Shown piece after piece: positions 1-6,043 of a stretch of DNA of 6,268 nt; position 1 is the stretch's first letter; each line of letters starts with the position of its first letter. Below the pieces are notes generated by a model. That model had not been told where the DNA came from. It ran no database searches and saw only the letters and a list, made by a program, of their open reading frames with translations. The translations under genes were made by a program, and so were the position numbers. This DNA comes from Lachnospiraceae bacterium UBA3332 (GTDB lineage Bacteria > Bacillota > Clostridia > Lachnospirales > Lachnospiraceae), in assembly GCA_002361095.1 (NCBI GenBank), contig DERU01000164.1:4930-11197 (forward strand), in the 5' to 3' direction.

Positions 1-692
1 TTTCCGGTTCCCCCAAGATTTTTTTCATCCAAAAAGAAATCCGGCCGTCTTCCCCTTTCTTTGACAAAACTCAGCGCCAGCTTCTTGTAGCGTTCCAAAC
101 CGGTCACCCGGTACAGCTTCAAAAGCCCCAGTTCGATTTCCGGATGCCCGTCGCAGGCCCCCTCCGGCATTCCTTCCGAAAAAACGCTGCATAAAAGATC
201 CGCCGTTTTACACAGAACGGCCAACAGCCTCCCGTTCCCCGTCGCTTCATACCAGGCGGCGGCGGCCTCCATCAGATGTCCCATATTATAAAGTTCACAG
301 CTGAACGCAAAATGCGTAAATTTCCTGTCCGGCATCAGCGCCTGATAATAGGTATTTAAATATCCGTCCTCCTCCTGCGCGGCCTCCAAAAGCCCGGTAA
401 TTTCCTCCACCAGTCCTGTCAGTTTCCTGTCGGGGAAATTATGTATACTCAAAGCCGCAGCTTCTATCCATTTGCCCAACTCGCTGTCGCCGCATACACC
501 GCCCTCGAATTTCTTTCCGGACAGCCCGGCGACAATCCGGAAATTTTCCAGGACATTGCTATACTGCCCTGGTATAAGTCCTTCCCGGCTCCCGTTTAAA
601 ATCTCGTACTGCCGGTAAATCACCCTGTCCGCAATCAGTTTCTGGCGTTCTTTCCAAAATCCCTCTCCCATCCGGCTGTCCTGTATTTTCAT
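1..692 (-). CDS. GH127-type glycoside hydrolase (DUF1680), N-terminal part
   Basis: Partial gene: 230 complete codons are visible before the reading frame leaves the window, about a third of the usual 600-660 residues. The protein reads like the start of the DUF1680/GH127 (alpha/alpha)6-barrel. In order it shows DSELGKWIEAA (69-79), AQEEDGYLNTYYQ (105-117), ELYNMGHLMEAA (133-144), YEATG (148-152), GHPEIEL (182-188), LYRVTG (193-198) and RYKKLALSFVKERG (201-214). Characterised GH127 enzymes are mostly beta-L-arabinofuranosidases using a zinc-bound cysteine nucleophile; an aceric-acid hydrolase is also known. The catalytic Glu and Cys residues lie in the unseen part, so activity cannot be confirmed. 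There is no signal peptide, so it is probably cytoplasmic. The ATG at 692-690 is chosen because AGGGGG (706-701, 8 bases away) precedes it, overlapping the permease stop codon; only 12 bases separate the genes. It is probably the operon's enzyme for the imported sugar. Family call is firm, substrate is not. Confidence 0.87.
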   Translation of the reverse strand, partial: MKIQDSRMGEGFWKERQKLIADRVIYRQYEILNGSREGLIPGQYSNVLENFRIVAGLSGKKFEGGVCGDSELGKWIEAAALSIHNFPDRKLTGLVEEITGLLEAAQEEDGYLNTYYQALMPDRKFTHFAFSCELYNMGHLMEAAAAWYEATGNGRLLAVLCKTADLLCSVFSEGMPEGACDGHPEIELGLLKLYRVTGLERYKKLALSFVKERGRRPDFFLDEKNLGGTG

Positions 693-700
693 TGTCTTAT

Positions 701-706
701 CCCCCT
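701..706 (-). promoter_or_regulatory. Ribosome binding site for the GH127 gene
   Basis: AGGGGG lies 8 bases before the ATG at 692 and overlaps the TAG stop of the preceding permease (707-705). This fixes the start and suggests translational coupling of the hydrolase to the permease. Confidence 0.6.
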
Positions 707-1544
707 ATCCTTTGATTCCGGTAATGTTGATCCCACCGACGATGTGGCGCTGCCCCGCCAGAAACAGCAGCGCACAGGGCAGAACCGCCGCCACTGCGGC
801 AGCCATGAGTTGGTTCCACGAAGTCTGGTAGGCGGTCATAAACAGCTGCAGCCCGATGGACATGGTATATTTCTTCTGGCTGTTTAAATAAATGATCGGA
901 CTCAAAAAATCGTTCCAGGACGCGGTAAATGCAAAAATCATCACCACCATCATGGCCGGTTTGGATAACGGCAGGATAATCCTGCTGTAAATCTGCCAGT
1001 AGGACGCTCCGTCCACCTTTGCCGATTCATCCAGTTCCAGCGGAATCGTCCTGAAAAACTGCCGCAGCAAAAAAATATGCATGGCGCCTCCCCCCAGCCA
1101 CCACGGGGCGATCAGGGGCAGATAAGAGTCCGTCACCCCTACTTTCCTCCAAAGCAAAAACGTGGGGATAATCGTCACCGCCACCGGCAGCAGCATACTC
1201 GAAAGCGTCACGGTAAACACCCATTCCCTGGCCCTCCAGCGGATCCTGGAAAACCCGAACGCACAAAGCGAGGAGGAAAGCAGGGCCCCGGCAGTGGCCA
1301 ACACCGTTATTAGGCAGGAATTGAGAAAATAACGTCCCAGCGGAAACACAGAAAACGCCTCCCGGTAATGCTCCCATTCCACCTTTCTGGGAACGAAAAT
1401 CAGCGGTATGGCAAAAATATCCCCAAGGTTCATCACGGAAGTCCGAAGCATCCAGTAAAACGGAAACAGGGTCAGCAAAGTTATCAAAGCCAGCACTATA
1501 TGGAGCACCGTCCGCCGAATCCCTTTTTTTCTTCTCCTACGCAT
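705..1544 (-). CDS. CUT1 sugar ABC transporter permease, MalG-like
   Basis: Inner-membrane subunit of a carbohydrate ABC importer, 279 residues, the normal size for MalG/AraQ-type permeases. It starts with a very basic cytoplasmic tail (MRRRRKKGIRR), then TM1 at about 12-33, and further hydrophobic segments near 74-98, 109-131, 142-163, 194-216 and 247-264. The EAA loop that docks on the ATPase is clear: ELDESAKVDGASYWQIY from 170, ending in LP at 191-192. The C-terminus GGINITGIKG matches the typical tail of this subfamily. An upstream in-frame ATG at 1568 would add eight residues and overlap the previous gene; the ATG at 1544 is preferred because GGAGGGG sits 6 bases before it. Only one base separates it from the stop of the MalF-like gene, so the two are surely co-translated. 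It forms a heterodimer with that permease. Substrate cannot be read from the permease itself. Confidence 0.95.
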   Translation of the reverse strand: MRRRRKKGIRRTVLHIVLALITLLTLFPFYWMLRTSVMNLGDIFAIPLIFVPRKVEWEHYREAFSVFPLGRYFLNSCLITVLATAGALLSSSLCAFGFSRIRWRAREWVFTVTLSSMLLPVAVTIIPTFLLWRKVGVTDSYLPLIAPWWLGGGAMHIFLLRQFFRTIPLELDESAKVDGASYWQIYSRIILPLSKPAMMVVMIFAFTASWNDFLSPIIYLNSQKKYTMSIGLQLFMTAYQTSWNQLMAAAVAAVLPCALLFLAGQRHIVGGINITGIKG

Positions 1545-1545
1545 C

Positions 1546-2448
1546 CTATTCCCCTCCATAATAAACATATTTGTTTGCAGCCAGCGATATCAGCTGCGTC
1601 ATCACAAGAAGTACCAGAAAGAGCAGCCAGGCAATCGCGCAGGCCCCGCCCATGTTGGAAAAGGAAAAAGCCTCCCGGTACATATAAAACAAATAAAACA
1701 AGGAACGGTTGTTCGGGCCCCCGTTTGTGATAGAATACGCCGGTACAAAACACTGGATCGCGTTCACAAAACTGACGATCACGCAAAACAAAAGCGACGG
1801 CGAAATCATGGGTAACGTGACATGCCAAAAGCCCGCCACAGCGCCTCCCCCATCCACTTTCATCGCATCATATAGAGACTTGGGCACATCTTCCAGTCCC
1901 GCCAGCATGACTACCATCGTCGTACCGCACCCCCACATCCACATCAGGATAAAGGTAACGATCACGGTTTCGCTGCTGTAAAACCAGCGCATCTTCGTAT
2001 AAATCCCAAACATTTTCAACGTATTGTTGAGAACACCCAAAGACGGATCGCACATCCATTTCCACAGCAGGCAGGATGCAATGGCCGGAATCACCGAGGG
2101 CAGGAAGAGGGCTGTGCGGAAAAACCCCTTCGCCCTGACCGCAAGATGTACCATCATGGCCAAAGTCAGGCTGTATACAAGATAAACGGGCACGCCTATG
2201 ACGGTATAACTGACAGTTGCGATCACCGCGCTTTTGAAAAACGGATCTTTGCCGGTAAACAGTCGGGTATAATTGTCAAACCCGGTAAAACGTGGTACAG
2301 ATACCCCGTCGAATTCACAAAAACTGTAATAAAGGCTGATCAGCATCGGCACAATCGTCAAAAGCAAAAAACCCAGAACCGCCGGCGCCACAAAAATCCA
2401 GCCGGATATTTCATCATGCAATTGTTTTTTCCCTACTTTTCTTTTCAT
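1546..2448 (-). CDS. CUT1 sugar ABC transporter permease, MalF-like
   Basis: Inner-membrane subunit of the same importer, 300 residues, typical of the short MalF/AraP/UgpA type without extra N-terminal helices. TM1 is at about 16-40, with other hydrophobic segments near 74-100, 109-130, 161-184, 215-238 and 268-292. The EAA loop reads KSLYDAMKVDGGGAVAGFW from 190 and ends in LP at 212-213; the usual EAA is DAM here and the segment after Asp-Gly is glycine-rich, both within family variation. The periplasmic-side motif TNGGPNNRS (241-249) is a hallmark of MalF-type partners. The ATG at 2448 follows AGAGGG (2460-2455) with 6 bases spacing. It lies 81 bases downstream of the binding-protein gene and one base upstream of the second permease. 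No ATPase gene follows, so a shared MsmK/UgpC-type ATPase from elsewhere is presumed. Confidence 0.95.
   Translation of the reverse strand: MKRKVGKKQLHDEISGWIFVAPAVLGFLLLTIVPMLISLYYSFCEFDGVSVPRFTGFDNYTRLFTGKDPFFKSAVIATVSYTVIGVPVYLVYSLTLAMMVHLAVRAKGFFRTALFLPSVIPAIASCLLWKWMCDPSLGVLNNTLKMFGIYTKMRWFYSSETVIVTFILMWMWGCGTTMVVMLAGLEDVPKSLYDAMKVDGGGAVAGFWHVTLPMISPSLLFCVIVSFVNAIQCFVPAYSITNGGPNNRSLFYLFYMYREAFSFSNMGGACAIAWLLFLVLLVMTQLISLAANKYVYYGGE
1551..1557 (-). promoter_or_regulatory. Ribosome binding site deciding the MalG-like start
   Basis: GGAGGGG encodes the last Gly-Gly-Glu residues of the upstream permease and lies 6 bases before ATG 1544-1542. The alternative starts at 1568 and 1559 have no such site in front, so the shorter protein is favoured. 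Confidence 0.7.
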
Positions 2449-2469
2449 CTGTATCCCTCTTTACACAAC

Positions 2470-2509
2470 CGGCGCCGCTGGCCAAAAACCCATCGTCCAT
2501 ACGGCGCCG
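2470..2509 (-). promoter_or_regulatory. Strong intergenic stem-loop after the binding-protein gene
   Basis: The 81-base gap between the binding-protein and MalF-like genes contains the same self-complementary octamer CGGCGCCG twice (2470-2477 and 2502-2509). The copies can pair as an 8-bp all-GC stem with a 24-base loop, which may be lengthened by a U-G pair and, past a one-base bulge, UGG/CCA. In the transcribed direction it is followed by GTTGTGTAAAG, not a U-run, so it is not a normal intrinsic terminator. A stem-loop here probably protects the upstream mRNA or slows read-through, giving more binding protein than permease, as in malE-malF type operons. The role is inferred; the pairing is visible. 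Confidence 0.6.
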
Positions 2510-2529
2510 AAAAAGCAACTATGATAAAA

Positions 2530-3975
2530 TTACTTCATTTTGATATAGCCCTTCACCAGTTCTTCCACGGACGGTTTGATTTCCGTGAGTACTTCCTGCG
2601 CCGTCTTTTCCCCCATCCACACGCTGTCCAGCGCGCTGGAAATTACGGCGTCCAGCTTGGTCCATCCGATCACGCAAGTTTCCGGATTCAGCTTATTGGG
2701 ATATTTGGTATATTCCACCGCACATTCCCGGAACCCATCCGTATGGGAGGTCGTTTCCGGATCCGCCCATTTGGCGATCAGTTCCTCGTCCTCATAATAT
2801 TTGATCATCAAAGGCATCCACAAACCGGAAGAATACAGTTCAATTGCATTATCCGGATCTGCCAGGAACATGTAGAAATCCCACGCCACATCCACATTTT
2901 CACAGGTATTGAAAATGGAACATACCGAAGTCGCAGAAGAAAAACACGGTTCCCCGGACATTTTGGGCAGGCATGCCACATCATAGTTGATATCAATGGA
3001 GGATAAATCCAAATTTGTCCACGTTCCGTCACAGATGATCGCGACCTGCTTCGACTGCAGGGAAGAGGTCGTACTCATATTGGTGGAGGAAGCCGTCAGC
3101 GGATCCGGCGCCACATGGTATACATTGATCAGGTCGCCCAGCTTTTGGATCGCTTCCACGGAAGCCGGGTCGTCCATCTTATACTCGCTGCCGTCCTCAC
3201 TGAGCACCGGGGCGTTATTCTGATACACGAAAGCCGACCATACCGCGCTGCTCTTCTGGAAATCAATTCCGTACGTCCTGATCTTTTCGGGATCAAAGTC
3301 CGGGCTCAAGGCATTATTGCCGTTCACATCCACCGTCAGCTTCTGGCAGACGGTCACGAATTCCTCCCAGGTCAGCGCCTCCTGCGGGTTAGCGGGCAGC
3401 GGCTCCACCCCCATCTCCTGAAACAAATCCACATTATAGTAAAGCTGCATCAGTTCATTGGCGATACTCCTTCCCGCAATTTCCCCGTTTTGCACCTCGA
3501 AGAAACAGTTCGGAATAAAATCCTCATAGCGGTACCGCTCATCTTTTTCCATCCATTCGTCAATGTTCACCAGCCGGCCCTGTTCCGCCCATACCATAAA
3601 ATCGCTGGCAAACAGGTTCGCAATATCCGGTTCGTCCCCCGATGCGATCATCGCGGACATTTTGGTGGTATAATCCGCATTCGGGATATAAATGCATTCG
3701 ATCTCCACACCCGGATGCAGGCTTTCATATTTTCTTGCGATATTCTGCATCGCTTCGTTTTCAAATGTGGATCCCCAATACGCATAGCGGATTTTTACCT
3801 TATCCCCTGCCTGTGCGCTGTCCTCTTGTGTATCCCCCTTTTCCGCCACACTGCTGTCAGTCACTTTCCCCGCGCTGCCGCCGTCCTGCGCCCCTGTCTG
3901 CTCTTTGTTGCCGCATGCGCTGACCGCCAAGGCCGCCGCCAGAAAAAGCGCGCTTGTCAAAACTCTTTTTTTCAT
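2530..3975 (-). CDS. Extracellular sugar-binding lipoprotein of a CUT1 ABC transporter
   Basis: Solute-binding protein (family 1 type), 481 residues, anchored to the outer face of the membrane. It has a lipoprotein signal: basic MKKR, a hydrophobic stretch at 5-19, and lipobox VSAC with the modified Cys at 21. A Ser/Gly/Asp/Gln-rich linker follows to about 58. The mature domain begins KIRYAYWGS (61-69). Family traits include the HPGVEIE strand (87-93), GDEPDIANLFASDF (113-126), YYNVDLFQEMGVEPLP (179-194), TWEEFVTVCQKLT (202-214) and SKQVAIICDGTW (308-319). It should capture an oligosaccharide and pass it to the two permeases encoded next. The mature part has ten cysteines (94, 157, 210, 315, 335, 344, 352, 358, 418, 434), many for an exported protein. 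An in-frame ATG at 3999 would add eight residues, but AGGAGG lies 7 bases before ATG 3975, and the shorter form gives a normal signal peptide. Ligand unknown. Confidence 0.95.
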   Translation of the reverse strand: MKKRVLTSALFLAAALAVSACGNKEQTGAQDGGSAGKVTDSSVAEKGDTQEDSAQAGDKVKIRYAYWGSTFENEAMQNIARKYESLHPGVEIECIYIPNADYTTKMSAMIASGDEPDIANLFASDFMVWAEQGRLVNIDEWMEKDERYRYEDFIPNCFFEVQNGEIAGRSIANELMQLYYNVDLFQEMGVEPLPANPQEALTWEEFVTVCQKLTVDVNGNNALSPDFDPEKIRTYGIDFQKSSAVWSAFVYQNNAPVLSEDGSEYKMDDPASVEAIQKLGDLINVYHVAPDPLTASSTNMSTTSSLQSKQVAIICDGTWTNLDLSSIDINYDVACLPKMSGEPCFSSATSVCSIFNTCENVDVAWDFYMFLADPDNAIELYSSGLWMPLMIKYYEDEELIAKWADPETTSHTDGFRECAVEYTKYPNKLNPETCVIGWTKLDAVISSALDSVWMGEKTAQEVLTEIKPSVEELVKGYIKMK

Positions 3976-3982
3976 ACCGTTT

Positions 3983-3988
3983 CCTCCT
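3983..3988 (-). promoter_or_regulatory. Ribosome binding site of the binding-protein gene
   Basis: A perfect AGGAGG lies 7 bases before ATG 3975-3973. It rules in the shorter start over the in-frame ATG at 3999 and is the strongest such site in the window, consistent with high expression of the lipoprotein. Confidence 0.8.
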
Positions 3989-3996
3989 TTTTTCTG

Positions 3997-4035
3997 CAAC
4001 CGTCCGGCCCTGTCCGGGATCCGCAGCCGCGGTTG
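3997..4035 (-). promoter_or_regulatory. GC-rich foldable leader before the binding-protein gene
   Basis: In the probable 5' untranslated region, CAACCG (4035-4030) can pair with CGGTTG (4002-3997). It encloses a GC-rich 27-base segment with a smaller CCGG/CCGG pairing inside. The folded block ends just before the A-rich stretch and AGGAGG site, so the ribosome site stays open. No T-run follows, so it is not a terminator, and I recognise no riboswitch class. It may simply stabilise the message. Confidence 0.3.
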
Positions 4036-4066
4036 TCCAAGAACCGTACCGTCGCTTTACTTCTCC

Positions 4067-4072
4067 AGTATA
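4067..4072 (-). promoter_or_regulatory. Probable -10 box of the transporter operon promoter
   Basis: TATACT (4072-4067) resembles the sigma-A -10 hexamer and would start transcription near 4060, about 85 bases before the binding-protein ATG. At 17 bases upstream the -35 position reads TATGCC, a poor match to TTGACA. A good -10 with a weak -35 is what an activator-dependent promoter looks like, fitting the AraC-type regulator encoded upstream. Assignment by eye only. Confidence 0.4.
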
Positions 4073-4117
4073 GGAGACAAAAGGCTATAGGCATACTCAC
4101 AAAACTTCTTCCTTTTT

Positions 4118-4150
4118 GCACATTTTACCGTCCTGTATCCAAAAATGTGC
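4118..4150. repeat. Perfect 9-bp inverted repeat, candidate operator
   Basis: GCACATTTT (4118-4126) and AAAATGTGC (4142-4150) form a perfect dyad with a 15-base spacer and a centre-to-centre distance of 24 bp. It lies about 58-90 bases upstream of the presumed transcription start of the binding-protein operon, a usual place for an activator. Read on the minus strand it is followed by A residues, so it is not a terminator for the kinase gene. On the plus strand it is followed by TTTTCTTTT and would resemble a terminator, but no plus-strand gene points into it. Confidence 0.45.
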
Positions 4151-4189
4151 TTTTCTTTTCCCATGAGACTGCCCCGGAAGTGCATAAGC

Positions 4190-4225
4190 GGATTTTTTTA
4201 CGCAAATGAGGGATTTTTTACGGAA
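4190..4225. repeat. Two near-identical direct repeats 21 bp apart, candidate regulator sites
   Basis: GGATTTTTTTACGCAA (4190-4205) and GGATTTTTTACGGAA (4211-4225) differ by one T and one base. They start 21 bp apart, two turns of the helix. The second copy covers the kinase stop codon, the first is non-coding. AraC-family proteins typically bind direct repeats on one helix face with about this period, so these could be sites for the adjacent regulator. They lie about 130-165 bases upstream of the presumed start, rather far for direct activation. The A/T tracts make chance similarity possible. Confidence 0.3.
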
Positions 4226-6026
4226 TCCGAAACCACACCACCGTTCCTTTCCCAGCCTTGGAGGAAATGTGAAATTCCTGCTTTGCCCCGTAGAGAAGTT
4301 CCAGCCTGTGCCGCACATTGCGGATTCCAAAATGCGACTGTTTTTCCCTGGATTCCCCGTCGAACCCCCTGCCGTTATCCTCCACCCAAAAGCTGCGCAT
4401 CCCGTCCGTATCCGTCCTCCCTTTTATCAAAATCACGCCCCCCTTTTCCAAATCCGCAAAACCATGCACAATCGCATTTTCAATGAGGGGCTGGAAAATG
4501 AGCCGCGGCACCCAAGTCTGCATAAGGGCCTCCTCAATATCCAGCCTCACTTCAAAGGCATCCATAAACCGGAATTTCATCAATTCAAAATAATCCATCA
4601 GGCCGTCGATCTCCTCGCACAGCCTGCAGCATTCCCCCTCCACGGATAGGGTATGCTGCATCATTTTCGACAGACTGACAATCGCCCTGCTGATCTCCAG
4701 CTGTTTATTGCTGATTGCCATGGCGTTGATGGTATTGAGCGTATTATAGAGAAAATGAGGGTTAAGCTGCATGTTGAGCGCCGCCAGCTGCGCTTCCTTC
4801 TCCCGGATATGCATCTCGTAATTATTTTGAATCAGTGTACAAATCCGTTCATCCATTTCATTGAATTTGTCCACCAGCATATTCATTTCGCTGTCATGTG
4901 TGCGGGGCAGATGCAGATGGAATTCCCCGCTTCCCAGACGGTTCATGCCGTTCAAAAGGAGATGGATTGCTTTCATCATACCGTTTACCATCCCGCCGAC
5001 CAAAAGAATAAATACTGCGGAAACCGTCAGGGACGTTACAAACAGCGCCCTCGGAATCGCGCTCAGGGAACTGATATAAGATTTTTCGGGTACCAAAATA
5101 ATCTGTTTCCACCCCATCAGCCCAAGGGTATCATACGCCGCCAGATACTTTACTCCCTGGTCGCGCACCAGTTTTGCCCCGCTTTTTTGGGTGAGCCCGA
5201 GCCTTACGGCAATATCGCTTTTTTGCGAAAGGCTTTCCTGCTTACTGTCATACACCACGCACCCCGCCTCATCCACAATGTAATATTCCGGCGCCTCCGG
5301 CAGCCCGAGTTCTTCCCGGGACTCCAGAATATCCTCAAAAAAAGACGGCCGAAAGCTGATAATGAGCACCGGGGACGGCCTGTCCTTGTCCCGGACACAA
5401 TTGACCTGCTTGACGGCCGAAAACAAATATTCATAGTCATATGCAACGCCTTCATATTCCGGCACTTCATAGGCCTCCTCAAAGCGGTAGGTGGGAATCC
5501 ACCGCATTTTGCCTTTCGCCTCCGCCGCCTGTTCATAGAGGAAAGACTTTGTAAAATCATCGTAAGGCACATACATGGGCGGTTTATAATTGGAAATTGT
5601 ATAATTGCCCACCATTCTGTAATAGTCCGTATACAAATGCGCCGAAAATACCTTCGGAATCCCGAGAAAATATTTATTCATGCATTCTTTAATGGCCAGG
5701 TTTTGGTGCAGGACTTCCGTTTTCATGGACGGCGGATCCGAATTCATGACAGCCTCAAGCGCAGGATCAATGGTAAACATCAAACCGGCCTCTTCCACCC
5801 GCTCCAAATAGTTCGTGATCAGTTCATTGTTCTTTTTTACATTTTGCATCAAATTGCTTTTCGCGTTCTCCACAATTTGCCGTTTGGAACTGAAATAAGA
5901 AACCGACGAAAAAAAGAGCATCGGCAGGATGCCGAATACAAGCACAAGCAAAATAATGCGGTTTTTTAAGGATATTCTTTCAATCCGCCCCCAAACCCAT
6001 CTCCTCACTTTTTCCCTCATTTCCAT
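4218..6026 (-). CDS. YesM-type sensor histidine kinase
   Basis: Membrane sensor kinase of 602 residues, the usual size for the YesM/LytS-like His_kinase (PF06580) group. TM1 is at about 23-45, followed by a large extracellular sensor of about 278 residues. The second lobe of the sensor (about 220-315, with YYIVDEAGCVVYDS at 248-261) looks like the membrane-proximal fold of a double-Cache domain. TM2 is at about 326-349 and a HAMP linker runs to about 402. The phospho-acceptor motif is LNPHFLYNTLNTI (His424). The ATPase domain has the N-box PLIENAIVHGF (Asn517), the G1 box VEDNGRGF (548-555) and a second glycine box HFGIRN (565-570), so it looks fully active. It follows the response regulator gene by 17 bases. 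The start is uncertain: ATG 6026 and ATG 6020 lack a clear ribosome site, while GTG at 6008 has GAGGG 5 bases before it. It probably senses the sugar, or the loaded binding protein, and phosphorylates the regulator. Confidence 0.94.
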   Translation of the reverse strand: MEMREKVRRWVWGRIERISLKNRIILLVLVFGILPMLFFSSVSYFSSKRQIVENAKSNLMQNVKKNNELITNYLERVEEAGLMFTIDPALEAVMNSDPPSMKTEVLHQNLAIKECMNKYFLGIPKVFSAHLYTDYYRMVGNYTISNYKPPMYVPYDDFTKSFLYEQAAEAKGKMRWIPTYRFEEAYEVPEYEGVAYDYEYLFSAVKQVNCVRDKDRPSPVLIISFRPSFFEDILESREELGLPEAPEYYIVDEAGCVVYDSKQESLSQKSDIAVRLGLTQKSGAKLVRDQGVKYLAAYDTLGLMGWKQIILVPEKSYISSLSAIPRALFVTSLTVSAVFILLVGGMVNGMMKAIHLLLNGMNRLGSGEFHLHLPRTHDSEMNMLVDKFNEMDERICTLIQNNYEMHIREKEAQLAALNMQLNPHFLYNTLNTINAMAISNKQLEISRAIVSLSKMMQHTLSVEGECCRLCEEIDGLMDYFELMKFRFMDAFEVRLDIEEALMQTWVPRLIFQPLIENAIVHGFADLEKGGVILIKGRTDTDGMRSFWVEDNGRGFDGESREKQSHFGIRNVRHRLELLYGAKQEFHISSKAGKGTVVWFRIP

Positions 6027-6043
6027 GCGTTTTTATGTGTATA

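Larger units (their letters stand above)
3976..4217 (-). other. Regulatory gap between kinase and binding-protein genes
   Basis: This 242-base stretch is the only sizeable non-coding region. It contains part of the 21-bp direct repeat, the 9-bp inverted repeat, the -10-like TATACT, the foldable leader and the AGGAGG site listed separately. I see no intrinsic terminator in the minus direction behind the kinase gene, so some read-through from the regulator-kinase transcript into the transport genes is possible. I see no tRNA or recognisable riboswitch. Confidence 0.6.

Noticed and set aside
1544..1568. Longer start for the MalG-like permease at 1568
   Set aside because: It would overlap the preceding gene and lacks a ribosome site. 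GGAGGGG is ideally spaced for the ATG at 1544.
2146..3006. Plus-strand open frame of 286 codons opposite the MalF-like and binding-protein genes
   Set aside because: It is an antisense shadow with no domain, crossing the boundary between two real genes.
4043..4062. Possible CcpA cre box around TAAAGCGACGG
   Set aside because: The TG of the cre consensus is missing at the required place and the right half does not match.
4118..4160. Hairpin plus T-run that resembles an intrinsic terminator on the plus strand
   Set aside because: No plus-strand gene leads into it, and in the minus direction the stem is followed by A residues. An operator or simple dyad is preferred.
4057..4164. Possible 35-residue Lys/Cys-rich small ORF on the minus strand in the regulatory gap (MGKEKHIFGYRTV start)
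   Set aside because: The preceding sequence has only a weak GGGG, the frame overlaps the inverted repeat and the -10-like box, and nothing supports it as a real peptide gene.
3115..4209. Plus-strand open frame of 364 codons opposite the binding-protein gene and the regulatory gap
   Set aside because: It is antisense to a clear lipoprotein gene, has no family resemblance, and runs through the regulatory gap.
4653..5969. Long plus-strand open frame of 438 codons opposite the kinase gene
   Set aside because: It lies wholly antisense to a kinase with intact motifs. The predicted protein is His/Arg/Phe-rich with no recognisable domain, as expected from mirror-frame codon bias.
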